Both the position numbers and the translations under genes were made by a program. From Flavobacteriaceae bacterium ASP10-09a (GTDB taxonomy: Bacteria > Bacteroidota > Bacteroidia > Flavobacteriales > Flavobacteriaceae), in NCBI GenBank assembly GCA_000981625.1, contig LAQA01000026.1, positions 1 through 34,480 of the forward strand: DNA of 34,480 nucleotides. The letters are read 5' to 3'. The notes beneath the pieces were generated by a model, which saw only the letters and a list, made by a program, of their open reading frames with translations, did no database searches and was not told where the DNA came from. This document shows positions 20,018 to 29,679 of this stretch, in pieces. Numbering within the stretch: position 1 is the first letter of the stretch; the number at the start of each line of letters is the position of its first letter.

Positions 20018-20974
20018 TTGAATTTAAATTTCTCCATCATAATCCCAGTATACAATCGTCCAAATGAAATTGACGAGTTGTTAGAGAGTCTTACTAAACA
20101 AGATTTTTCTACTGATTTTGAAGTCTTAATTATAGAAGATGGTTCAACCCAAAAAAGTGAAAGTATTGTCGAGAAATATAAAGATCAACTTAATTTAACA
20201 TACTTTTTTAAAGAGAACAGTGGAGCAGGAGCTAGCCGTAATTTCGGAATGCAACAAGCTTTAGGTAATTATTTTATCATTTTAGATTCTGATGTTATTG
20301 TTCCAAATCAATATCTATCAGTAGTTAAAAAAGCATTAGAGAATGATTTTACTGATGCTTTTGGAGGTCCAGATGCGGCACATAAAAGTTTTACTTTGTT
20401 ACAAAAAGCCATTAATTATTCGATGACTTCCGTGTTAACAACTGGCGGAATTCGTGGTAAAAAACAAGCTGTTGGTGAATTTCAACCAAGAAGTTTTAAT
20501 TTAGGGCTTTCACAGAAAGCTTTTAGTAAAACAAATGGTTTTTCTAAAATGAAAAACGGAGAAGATATCGATTTAACTTTTCGTTTGTGGAAAAATGGTT
20601 TTGAAACTCAATTGATAGAGAAGGCTTTTGTATATCATAAACGTAGAAGTACAATTAAGCAATTTTTTAAACAAACTTTTGGATTTGGAACTGCAAGGCC
20701 AAAACTAAATAAAATGTATCCAGAGACTGTAAAACTAACGTATTGGTTTCCCTGTCTATTTATAATAGGGTTTGATATCAGTATTATTTTAGTAATTTTT
20801 GGTTTTAATCAATTACTATATTTTTACGGAGTTTATTTCTTGCTAATTTTCCTAGATTCCTTATCGCAGAATAAAAATATACGAGTTGCTTTTTTAAGTA
20901 TTGTAACTTCTTTTACACAGTTTTTAGGTTATGGATTGGGTTTTTTAGAGTCGCAGTTTATTAGTAATAAATAG
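20018..20974 (+). CDS. Glycosyltransferase family 2 with C-terminal TM segments
   Basis: FSIIIPVYNRPNEIDELLESL, FEVLIIEDGST, SGAGASRNFGM, IILDSDVIVP, NGEDIDLTFRLWKNG. TTG start supported by the conserved N-terminus; candidate -7 box TAATTTTG at 19996-20003. Confidence 0.92.
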   Translation: MNLNFSIIIPVYNRPNEIDELLESLTKQDFSTDFEVLIIEDGSTQKSESIVEKYKDQLNLTYFFKENSGAGASRNFGMQQALGNYFIILDSDVIVPNQYLSVVKKALENDFTDAFGGPDAAHKSFTLLQKAINYSMTSVLTTGGIRGKKQAVGEFQPRSFNLGLSQKAFSKTNGFSKMKNGEDIDLTFRLWKNGFETQLIEKAFVYHKRRSTIKQFFKQTFGFGTARPKLNKMYPETVKLTYWFPCLFIIGFDISIILVIFGFNQLLYFYGVYFLLIFLDSLSQNKNIRVAFLSIVTSFTQFLGYGLGFLESQFISNK

Positions 20975-21007
20975 TGCTGTTAGATAGTAATCCAGAAACA
21001 CTTAAAT

Positions 21008-23515
21008 TTAGATACCTGTTTTCAAAGGAATAATAGCATCGTTAATAGAATTCAATGTTTTTATCTGTAAATCATCTAAAGATTTCGCCTTCGTTTTAAA
21101 AAATATTGCCTCAACTTGATTGGGTTCAAGGTCGAAAAAGTTTCTGTTAAAATGCCCTTTTTCACTTGTATATAAAAAAACATCTTTTTGTAAAGTTTTA
21201 CTTTCTAAAGTTATTAAAAATTGTTGGTCATCAAATCGGGAAATACTTTTAATTATTTCACTGTTTTCTAGTAGTAGATTTTTAGGTTTTTCTAAGAATG
21301 ATACTTTAAGCTCACTATAGAATTTAACTTTTAAATATGTTTTTTGTGGGTCAATATTTTTATTTGTAAGATCTAATTCATACACTTTTGTACTTGAATC
21401 TTTTTCAATTGATAGTAGTTTTTTATCAGACCAAATAAGATTTCCTTTAAAGTCTATTAATTCAATAATTAGATGATCTCCGTAAACATTAAAGTTGTCA
21501 TTAACAATATAAATAGATACTTTGTTATTCTTAAAAGTTGTTGATATCAGTAGGTTTTCAAAAGCATTTTTAGCTTTATATTGTAACGCCTTCCAATTGC
21601 CAAAATAATCGATACTAGACCATGAAATTGCAGGCCAACAATCATTTAGTTGCCAATACAAAGTTCCCATATTATAAGGTTTTGCTCTTCTTTGAGCTTC
21701 AATTCCCATTACAATTCCTTTTGCTTGTAATAACTGACTTACATATACATAATCTTTATCATTTGTAGGAATCAGATAATCATGATTCATGTATTCATCA
21801 ATCAACTGAAAACCTTTTGCATGTTTTTGATGCAATTTTATTGCATCCGTTTTTAAGTTGATCGTATCATTTTGATTTAGATAATTAATCGTTTCAAAAC
21901 TAGGAAAAGACTGAAACCCAAATTCACTCATAAACCTTGGTACATTATTTTCAAAATGCTCAAAAGGATAGCTATCATGCCAAACCCACCAATCATGTGC
22001 ATCTCCTTCAGTTTTGTATTTTGGATTTCCACGTCCGTATTTTGGTGAAGTTTCCCAATAATCAGTTTCACTAAATTGAGCAACTGCTTTTGGTAAAATA
22101 GTATCAAAAACGGCTAAATAATCATTCCAAATATCTTTTTTCTCCTTTTCAGTTCTATTGTTTTGCCATTCCCAACGTTTCCACCCTTCAGCATTTTCAT
22201 TATTACCGCACCACAAGGCAATAGACGCATGATTTCTTAACCTTTTAACTTGCTGCTCTGCTTCTTCTTTAACATTTTCTAAGAACTCAATATCTCCTGG
22301 ATACATCGCACAAGCAAACATGAAATCTTGCCAAACTAAAATTCCTTTTTTATCACACAGGTTATAAAAAATATCATTTTCATAAATTCCACCACCCCAA
22401 ACTCGCAACATATTCATATTTGAGCTTACAACGTCAGATAATAGTTTGTCATAATTTTCATTGGTAACCTTATTTTGAAAACTATTTTGTGGAATATAGT
22501 TTGCCCCTTTAGCGTAAAAAGGTTTCCCATTCAATTCAAAATAGAAAGATTCACCAATACTATCTTTCTTAGTGATGAGTTTTATCGTTCTAATTCCTTT
22601 TTTAATTATTTTTTCATCTTTTATTTTACCGTCAAAGATCAATTGAAAATTAAAATTGTACAAATATGGATTTCCTAGATTATGTGTCCACCACAATTTT
22701 GGGTTTACAATTTCAATTGGAACTTTGTAGGTATGCTTCCCTTTTTTTAGAGAAATACTTGAAGAAATAACTTCTCTATTAATTTTTGTAAAAAGGTTTA
22801 CATTTCTGTCAGAAGTACTCATAATACTAATTTCAATAGATAATGTTGCTTTTTCTTTATTGATTTCTTTTTGTTTGATAAAAATATTTTCAAACTTTAG
22901 ATCATTCCAAGCCTTTATAGAAATGCTTTTCCAAATTCCTGAGGTGTTTAATTTTGGTCCCCAATCCCAACCATATTGAAACTGTGCTTTTCTAGTATAA
23001 ATTCTATTTCCTTCTGGTAATTTATATGGACTCTTCTTTTCCTCCAAAGTTTCATGATAATTTGTTTTTGTGAAAATTATTTTTAATTCATTCTCTTTTT
23101 TAGCAAATTCATTAATGTTAAAACTAAATTTTTTAAATGCGTTATTTGTTTGTCCAAGTAAAGAATTATTCAAATAAATAGTAGCATACGTATCTACACC
23201 TTCAAAATTAAGTTCAATATTTTCCTTCTTTAAAGTTTTATCCGATAGGTTAAAAGTTGTTTTATATTCCCAGCTTTTTTCAGAAACCCACTGTACTTTT
23301 TCTTCATTGGTTTTTATAAAAGGATCTTCAATGATTTTATGTTTTAATAAATCGGTAAAAATATTTCCAGGGACTGTTGCATTTTTCCAATCTAAAGTAT
23401 CAATTCCTTTAAATTGCCAATTATCAGTTAATAATATTTTTAGAGGAACCTCTTTTTCTATAGAACTACATCCAAATAATAATAGAATTGACAAAACAAA
23501 AATAATTCTATGCAT
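21008..23515 (-). CDS. Beta-mannosidase, GH2, lipoprotein
   Basis: Lipobox LLLFGC; MLRVWGGGIYENDIFYNLCDKKGILVWQDFMFACAMYP; acid/base region LWCGNNENAEGW; nucleophile region MSEFGFQSFPS. Confidence 0.93.
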   Translation of the reverse strand: MHRIIFVLSILLLFGCSSIEKEVPLKILLTDNWQFKGIDTLDWKNATVPGNIFTDLLKHKIIEDPFIKTNEEKVQWVSEKSWEYKTTFNLSDKTLKKENIELNFEGVDTYATIYLNNSLLGQTNNAFKKFSFNINEFAKKENELKIIFTKTNYHETLEEKKSPYKLPEGNRIYTRKAQFQYGWDWGPKLNTSGIWKSISIKAWNDLKFENIFIKQKEINKEKATLSIEISIMSTSDRNVNLFTKINREVISSSISLKKGKHTYKVPIEIVNPKLWWTHNLGNPYLYNFNFQLIFDGKIKDEKIIKKGIRTIKLITKKDSIGESFYFELNGKPFYAKGANYIPQNSFQNKVTNENYDKLLSDVVSSNMNMLRVWGGGIYENDIFYNLCDKKGILVWQDFMFACAMYPGDIEFLENVKEEAEQQVKRLRNHASIALWCGNNENAEGWKRWEWQNNRTEKEKKDIWNDYLAVFDTILPKAVAQFSETDYWETSPKYGRGNPKYKTEGDAHDWWVWHDSYPFEHFENNVPRFMSEFGFQSFPSFETINYLNQNDTINLKTDAIKLHQKHAKGFQLIDEYMNHDYLIPTNDKDYVYVSQLLQAKGIVMGIEAQRRAKPYNMGTLYWQLNDCWPAISWSSIDYFGNWKALQYKAKNAFENLLISTTFKNNKVSIYIVNDNFNVYGDHLIIELIDFKGNLIWSDKKLLSIEKDSSTKVYELDLTNKNIDPQKTYLKVKFYSELKVSFLEKPKNLLLENSEIIKSISRFDDQQFLITLESKTLQKDVFLYTSEKGHFNRNFFDLEPNQVEAIFFKTKAKSLDDLQIKTLNSINDAIIPLKTGI

Positions 23516-24212
23516 TTTTAATAACTTTTAAAATTTCTTTGATAGCTGTAATATCAGATTCAGTTTGAGGCATGTTTCCAAAGAAAATACTGTTTTCTTT
23601 ATGAATAATTTTTGATGCTGAACTATGAATTTCTTTAAATCCAGCTTCTTTAAAAAGTTTAGCATTTTTTGAATTAATTCCACTTCCTGGAAGGATTGTG
23701 ATTTTCCCATTTGCAAGTTGGTTTAATTCTTTTAGCAATTCAATTCCTTGTTCTGCTTTTTCTTGGCTACCGGAAGTTAAAATGCTATCAACTTCTAATT
23801 CGATTAATGTTTCTAAAGATTTTTTAGGATTAGAAATACAATCAAAAGCTCTATGAAACGTGAAAGATAATGGTTTAGAAAGTTCAATAAGCTCTTTTGT
23901 TCTGACAATATCAATTGAATTATCAATATTTAAAATACCAGAAACTATTCCGTTAAAACCAAGTTCTTTACAAAGTTTAATATTTTCTTTCATCAACAAA
24001 AATTCTTCTTCAGAATAAGTAAAATTTCCACTTCTCGGTCTTATTAAAACATTTACAGGAATCGAGATTTCTTCAGAAACTCTTTTTAACAAACCGAAAG
24101 AAGGTGTAATTCCTCCAATTGCTAATTCGGAGCAGAGCTCAATCCTGTGGGCTCCAGATTTTTGAGCGTTTAAAGCAGATTGATATGAGTTTGTACAAAT
24201 TTCTAGTTTCAT
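23508..24212 (-). CDS. cutC: CutC family protein (copper homeostasis protein CutC by name)
   Basis: TIM-barrel CutC motifs HRIELCSELAIGGITPS, IRPRSGNFTYSEEE, FTFHRAFD, LTSGSQEKAEQG, LPGSGINSKN. Stop overlaps the GH2 start by 8 nt. No signal peptide. Confidence 0.93.
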   Translation of the reverse strand: MKLEICTNSYQSALNAQKSGAHRIELCSELAIGGITPSFGLLKRVSEEISIPVNVLIRPRSGNFTYSEEEFLLMKENIKLCKELGFNGIVSGILNIDNSIDIVRTKELIELSKPLSFTFHRAFDCISNPKKSLETLIELEVDSILTSGSQEKAEQGIELLKELNQLANGKITILPGSGINSKNAKLFKEAGFKEIHSSASKIIHKENSIFFGNMPQTESDITAIKEILKVIKNA

Positions 24213-24224
24213 GTTATTTATTTT

Positions 24225-24256
24225 GTCATTGCGAGTAAGAATGACCTAACAATCTT
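24225..24256. repeat. Degenerate copy of a GTCATTGCGAG-type short intergenic repeat
   Basis: gtcattgcgagtaagaatgacctaacaatctt in the GH20-cutC gap; GTCATT/AATGAC stem. Recognised from memory, not searched. Confidence 0.45.
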
Positions 24257-24294
24257 ATCGATAAACTTCCTCATTTTATTAAAAATGAAATTGT

Positions 24295-26625
24295 TTACTC
24301 AACTATTATTTCATCAATAAAAGTCCAAGCTTTATGGCCTGCACCTTGTTTACCTTCTTCAATAACCCCATAATTAGGAATAGTGATTTTTAATTGAGTA
24401 GATTTTAATATTTCATTTTCGGGATACCATTGAGAGATGTTTAAATTAAAGCTGACCAATAGGTTACCTGTATTTTTTATACTATTTTTTGATGATATAA
24501 TTTTTCCGTTTTCTAATTTTAACTCTAAATTAAATGTTTTTGGTGCGTAAATCCACTGTCCATTTCCGTTATAAAAACGTGTAGAAATGTTGTTTATTTC
24601 TGTAGGCGTGTCAAAATTAATCGTAATTTCTAAATCTTCTCCTGAAAACCCCAACCATTCTTTATCTCCATAACGTTTGTCGTTTCCAGAAATACCATTA
24701 ATTAACGCCTTTTTCCCACCTGCATTGTATGCTTTGTCTGGTGCAACATTCAAGAAAATTTGTTTTCCAACAGCTTTATGTACTTTTATATTTTGTTCGA
24801 AAATTAAACCCAATTGTTTTTTAGAGGTATTAAAAATAGCCGATTTAATATTTGTGTCAGTATTTATCTTAATTGGTTTTTTGTACTCAAAACCTAGTAA
24901 ATAGGAAGGTTTTGTGCCATCTAAAGAATATATTATTTTTTTTTCTGTGGTTGTTTCTAGCTTGTAAGTTAACTGTCCGTTTTCACTTACTAGTTCCCCT
25001 TTTACTTCATATAAATGATTTGCATAATTAACATTTAAGAGATCTAATCGCTTTTGAAAATGTTCTAATCTATTTACAAAATCGCCATAATTTTTATTTT
25101 TAGAAGAAGACCAAACTACTTCTGCCAGTGCAATTGCTCTTGGAAAAGCCATGTATTCAACTTTTTCTGGAGTTTGCATATATTCTGTCCAAACATTTCC
25201 CTGAGCACCTAAAACATATTTACTTTCTTCTTTAGTTAGTTCCTCTGGAATTGGATTAAAACTGTAAACTTTTTCTAAAGGAAGAAATCCGCCAATTGCC
25301 AAAGGTTCATTTTCGTTATCAGATTGATAATGATCAAAATAACAATGAGAACCAGGTGTAAGAATTACATTGTGCTCTTGTTTAGCAGCCTCTACCGCAC
25401 CTTTGATCCCTCTCCAAGACATTACAGTAGCATTTGGTGCCAAACCACCTTCTAGAATCTCGTCCCAACCAATAATCTGTTTTCCTTTGGAATTAATGTA
25501 TTTTTCCATTCTACCAATAAAGTAACTTTGCAAACCCTGTTCATCTTTTAAGTCTTCTTTCTTGATAAGGTTTTGACAATGGGCACATTCTTTCCATCTA
25601 GTTTTAGGAGCCTCATCTCCCCCAATATGAATGTATTTTCCAGGAAATAATTCAATTACTTCATCAATTACATCTTCTAAAAATTTAAAAGTACTTTCTT
25701 TAGAGCAATAAATATCTTCGAATACCCCCCATTTAGTTGCAACTTTAACTTGCTTTCCGGTACAACCTAATTCAGGATAAGCCGCAATTGCTGCTTGTGA
25801 GTGCCCTGGCATTTCTATTTCTGGAATGATTGTAATTTGTCTTTCAGAAGCATACTTTACGACTTCTTTTATTTCTTCTTGTGTGTAAAAACCTCCATAT
25901 TTTTTTCCATCATATTTTTGTGGTTGCTCATTATAATGGCCGATTAGTGTTTCGTCTCTATAAGCAGCAACTTCTTGTAGTTTTGGGTATTTTTTAATCT
26001 CAATTCGCCAACCTTGATCTTCTGTTAAGTGCCAATGAAAGGTATTCATTTTTAACATTGACATTAAATTGATGTATTTTTTTATGAAATCGACAGAGAA
26101 AAAATGACGGCCAACATCTAAATGCATTCCTCGATATTCAAATTCCGGATTATCTCTAATTTCTAAACATTGAATAGCAATTTGAGTTTTATTAGATGTA
26201 TTCGGTTTTTCAAAATCAACAGGTAATAGCTGTCTTAAAGATTGAAATGCATAAAAAGCTCCTTTTTTTGATTTAGCAGAAATTAAGATTTTATTGGGCG
26301 TAACTTTTAATTGATATCCTTCATCATTAGAAATAGAGGTATCTATTTTAAAATGAATACTATTCTTAGAAGATGTATTTAATTTAATATTACTTCCGTT
26401 TTCAATATAACTTTTAAAAAAATTAGCAATACTTTTTAGGCTGTCATCATAGGTCAGTTTTGTATTATTATTTAATGTAAAAACACCTCTGGTGATAACT
26501 TGTTCAGATGGAACAGGAATGATAGATGGAGCAATCGCTATTTTATTTTCCTTAAAACATGCTGTTGATAGTAAAATTAAAGTTGTGTATATTGTAATTT
26601 GCGTTGTTTGTCTAAAAGTGCTCAT
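24295..26625 (-). CDS. Beta-N-acetylhexosaminidase, GH20, lipoprotein with C-terminal Fn3-associated and discoidin-like module
   Basis: Lipobox LSTACFK; YRGMHLDVGRHFF, FHWHLTEDQGWRIEI, IPEIEMPGH, HIGGDEAPKTRW catalytic D-E pair, GAQGNVWTEY. Confidence 0.95.
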   Translation of the reverse strand: MSTFRQTTQITIYTTLILLSTACFKENKIAIAPSIIPVPSEQVITRGVFTLNNNTKLTYDDSLKSIANFFKSYIENGSNIKLNTSSKNSIHFKIDTSISNDEGYQLKVTPNKILISAKSKKGAFYAFQSLRQLLPVDFEKPNTSNKTQIAIQCLEIRDNPEFEYRGMHLDVGRHFFSVDFIKKYINLMSMLKMNTFHWHLTEDQGWRIEIKKYPKLQEVAAYRDETLIGHYNEQPQKYDGKKYGGFYTQEEIKEVVKYASERQITIIPEIEMPGHSQAAIAAYPELGCTGKQVKVATKWGVFEDIYCSKESTFKFLEDVIDEVIELFPGKYIHIGGDEAPKTRWKECAHCQNLIKKEDLKDEQGLQSYFIGRMEKYINSKGKQIIGWDEILEGGLAPNATVMSWRGIKGAVEAAKQEHNVILTPGSHCYFDHYQSDNENEPLAIGGFLPLEKVYSFNPIPEELTKEESKYVLGAQGNVWTEYMQTPEKVEYMAFPRAIALAEVVWSSSKNKNYGDFVNRLEHFQKRLDLLNVNYANHLYEVKGELVSENGQLTYKLETTTEKKIIYSLDGTKPSYLLGFEYKKPIKINTDTNIKSAIFNTSKKQLGLIFEQNIKVHKAVGKQIFLNVAPDKAYNAGGKKALINGISGNDKRYGDKEWLGFSGEDLEITINFDTPTEINNISTRFYNGNGQWIYAPKTFNLELKLENGKIISSKNSIKNTGNLLVSFNLNISQWYPENEILKSTQLKITIPNYGVIEEGKQGAGHKAWTFIDEIIVE

Positions 26626-26632
26626 TCGCTTG

Positions 26633-26663
26633 TTGACTGATTATCGTTATCTTGCTAATTTAG
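26633..26663 (+). promoter_or_regulatory. Candidate promoter of the GH92 operon within the 60-bp divergent gap
   Basis: TTG (26633-26635), 20-nt spacer, TAATTTAG (26656-26663), close to TTG-N19-21-TAnnTTTG. Confidence 0.5.
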
Positions 26664-26685
26664 ACAAAATTTTATACTTATATAA

Positions 26686-29628
26686 ATGATGAAAAAATAC
26701 TTGCTAGCCTTGCTTTTTTTAAGCATTATCGTTTTTGTTTCATGTAATGAAAAGACAATAGTTTCTAATGCTCAAAAAGCTAAGAATCTAATTTCTTATG
26801 TAAATCCATTTATTGGAACTGGTGGTCATGGGCATACATATCCAGGTGCTACAATGCCTTTTGGAATGATGCAACTTTCACCAGATACTCGTTTAGATGG
26901 TTGGGATGGATGTTCTGGGTATCATTATTCGGACAATGAAATTTATGGTTTTTCACATACACATTTAAGTGGGACAGGAGTTTCTGATTACGGAGATATT
27001 TTACTAATGCCCACCAATAAACAGATTTTTAATAATGGTGCAGACGGTAAAGAAGGGTATAAATCTAAATTTTCTCATGAGAATGAAATCGCTGAACCAG
27101 GTTTTTACAAAGTACTTTTAGAGGATACAAATATTGATGTAGAATTAACAGTTTCTAAAAGAAGTGGAGTTCATAAATACCAGTTTCCATCCCTAGAAAA
27201 TCAATTCGTTATTTTAGATTTATTACATAGAGATGAAGTTTTAGAGGCTAAAATTGAAAGAATCTCTGATACAGAACTTTCTGGATATCGTTTTTCTAAA
27301 TCTTGGGCAGAAGACCAACGTTTATATTTTACTTTAAAAACGTCTCATCCTTTTAAAAATGTTTTACAATCTCCTCTAAAAAAAGGAATGCCAGGAGCTC
27401 AAAAAGTAGCATTGAATTTTATCAACCCTAATAACGAACCAATATTTATTAAAATAGGAATTTCTGCAGTTGATATTGAAGGGGCGAAGAAAAATTTAGA
27501 AGCTGAAATAGGAAATCAAACTTTTGAGCAAGTCAAAAAAATAGCGCAAGATTTTTGGGAGAAACAATTAGAGAAAATTGTTTTAGAGGACACAAATGAA
27601 GACAATAAAACTAATTTTTATACTTCTTTATATCATGTTTCTATCGCTCCAAATTTGTATCAAGATGTAGATGGAAGATATAGAGGAATGGATTTAAAAA
27701 TTCATGAAACTAAAGATTTCGATTATTATACAGTATTCTCATTATGGGATACTTACAGAGCTGCACATCCTTTATATACTATTATTGAACAGGAAAAAAC
27801 CAACGATTTTATCAATACTTTTTTAGCAAAATATGATGAAGGTGGAATTATGCCAATTTGGGATTTAGCAGGAAATTACACACATTGTATGATTGGGTAT
27901 CATGCAGTTCCTGTAATTGCAGATGCGTATTTAAAAGGGATTAAAAATTACGATGTTGATAAAGCTTATACAGCGATGAAGCATTCTGCAACAAGAGATA
28001 AATTAGGATTGGATTCGTATAAAAACTTTGGTTTTATTCCTGTAGAAAAAGAATCTGAATCTGTCTCTAAAACTTTAGAATATGCTTATGATGATTGGAC
28101 AATTGCACAAATGGCCAAATCTTTAGGAAAAGAAAATGATTATAAAACCTATTTAGAAAGAGCGCAATATTATAAGAATATTTTTGATCCTAGTACTCAA
28201 TTCATGCGAGGACGTTTTAGAAATACTTGGTTTGCACCTTTCGATCCATATGAAGTAAACTTCAACTATACAGAAGCAAACTCTTGGCAATACAGTTTTT
28301 ATGTTCCTCAAGATATTTCGGGATTTACAAGGCTGCTTGGAGGAAAACAGCAATTAGAAAATCAATTAGATAAATTGTTTTCTGCAAAAGATAAAACTTC
28401 AGGAAGTCACCAAGTAGATATTACGGGTTTAATTGGGCAATATGCGCATGGAAATGAACCAAGTCATCACATGGCATATTTGTTTAATTTTGTAAATAAA
28501 CCAGCAAAAACACAAGAAAAAGTTTATCAGATTTTATCAGAATTATATACAAATACTCCTGATGGAATTTCAGGAAATGAAGATTGTGGGCAAATGAGTG
28601 CTTGGTATATTTTTTCTTCATTAGGGTTTTATCCTGTGACTCCGGCAAGCAATCAATATATAATTGGTAGTCCACTTTTTGATAAGGCAACTATTAATTT
28701 AGAAAATGGAAAAGCGTTTACCGTTCAAGCAATAAACAATTCACCAGAAAATAAATACATTAAATCTGCAAAATTAAACGGTAAAAATCATGCGCTTTCA
28801 TATATCAATCATTCAAATATTATAAACGGAGGAAGTTTAGTTTTTGAAATGACAAATCAGCCTTCAAACTGGGGAACTATGGATAAAAATATTCCTAAGA
28901 CTTCAATTGATGAACATCTAATTGTTGCCGCTCCTTTTATTGCAAAAGGAGAAATTGCTTTTAAGGGCAAAACAGAAGTTGTTTTAGAAAATGTAGATAC
29001 TGAGGTGATTATTTTTTACTCTCTAGGTGATGAATTTCAGCAATATAAAAAACCTTTTAAAATTTATGATAAAGGAACCTTAAAAGTATATGCTGAAAAG
29101 GAAGGTTTAAAAAGTAAAACCATCACAACTGATTTTTATAAGATTGATCCAAATATTAAAATTAATCTACAAAGCGACTATGCAAATCAATACAATGCAG
29201 GTGGAGACGATGCTTTAATTGATGGAATTATCGGAGCTGAAGATTTTAGAACAGGAACTTGGCAAGGCTATTTTGATACAGATTTAGTTGCGTTAGTAGA
29301 TTTAGGAAAGGTAGATAATGAAGAAGGAAAAATCACTGTTAATTTTTTAGAGGATCAACGTTCTTGGATTTTCCTTCCTACTGAAGTTGATTGTTTGGTT
29401 TCTTATGATGGAAAGAGCTTTAGATCTTTGGGAGAATATAATGTTCTAAATACAAAAGAAAAAGAAGATGTTTCTATTCAAAATTATGTTTTTAAATATC
29501 CACCAAGGTTTAAAGTTAGATACATTAAAATTATAGCAAAGAAATTAGGTGTGCTCCCAAAATGGCATTTAGGTTATAAACACGATGGTAGAAGTTGGTT
29601 GTTTGTTGATGAAATCCAAATAAAATAA
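26686..29628 (+). CDS. GH92 family alpha-mannosidase, lipoprotein with C-terminal Fn3-associated and discoidin-like module
   Basis: Lipobox VFVSCNEK; YVNPFIGTGGHGHTYPGATMPFGMMQLSPDTR, FSLWDTYRAAHPLYTI, HGNEPSHHMAYLFN, GNEDCGQMSAWYIFSSLGFYPV. Confidence 0.95.
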   Translation: MMKKYLLALLFLSIIVFVSCNEKTIVSNAQKAKNLISYVNPFIGTGGHGHTYPGATMPFGMMQLSPDTRLDGWDGCSGYHYSDNEIYGFSHTHLSGTGVSDYGDILLMPTNKQIFNNGADGKEGYKSKFSHENEIAEPGFYKVLLEDTNIDVELTVSKRSGVHKYQFPSLENQFVILDLLHRDEVLEAKIERISDTELSGYRFSKSWAEDQRLYFTLKTSHPFKNVLQSPLKKGMPGAQKVALNFINPNNEPIFIKIGISAVDIEGAKKNLEAEIGNQTFEQVKKIAQDFWEKQLEKIVLEDTNEDNKTNFYTSLYHVSIAPNLYQDVDGRYRGMDLKIHETKDFDYYTVFSLWDTYRAAHPLYTIIEQEKTNDFINTFLAKYDEGGIMPIWDLAGNYTHCMIGYHAVPVIADAYLKGIKNYDVDKAYTAMKHSATRDKLGLDSYKNFGFIPVEKESESVSKTLEYAYDDWTIAQMAKSLGKENDYKTYLERAQYYKNIFDPSTQFMRGRFRNTWFAPFDPYEVNFNYTEANSWQYSFYVPQDISGFTRLLGGKQQLENQLDKLFSAKDKTSGSHQVDITGLIGQYAHGNEPSHHMAYLFNFVNKPAKTQEKVYQILSELYTNTPDGISGNEDCGQMSAWYIFSSLGFYPVTPASNQYIIGSPLFDKATINLENGKAFTVQAINNSPENKYIKSAKLNGKNHALSYINHSNIINGGSLVFEMTNQPSNWGTMDKNIPKTSIDEHLIVAAPFIAKGEIAFKGKTEVVLENVDTEVIIFYSLGDEFQQYKKPFKIYDKGTLKVYAEKEGLKSKTITTDFYKIDPNIKINLQSDYANQYNAGGDDALIDGIIGAEDFRTGTWQGYFDTDLVALVDLGKVDNEEGKITVNFLEDQRSWIFLPTEVDCLVSYDGKSFRSLGEYNVLNTKEKEDVSIQNYVFKYPPRFKVRYIKIIAKKLGVLPKWHLGYKHDGRSWLFVDEIQIK

Positions 29629-29643
29629 ATACTATTAATTATC

Positions 29644-29665
29644 TGGTCGAGCACGTTAGAAACTT
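29644..29665. repeat. Possible decayed copy of the TCGAGCGCAGTCGAGAAC-type repeat
   Basis: tggtcgagcacgttagaaactt between the two GH92 genes; partial similarity to the element at 5026. Confidence 0.3.
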
Positions 29666-29679
29666 AAAAATAAATCTTA

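Noticed and set aside
23528-23716. 62-aa minus-strand ORF inside cutC
   Set aside because: Out-of-frame same-strand shadow of cutC.
26492-26689. 65-aa plus-strand ORF before the first GH92
   Set aside because: Antisense to the GH20 signal peptide and covers the divergent promoter; no coding motif.
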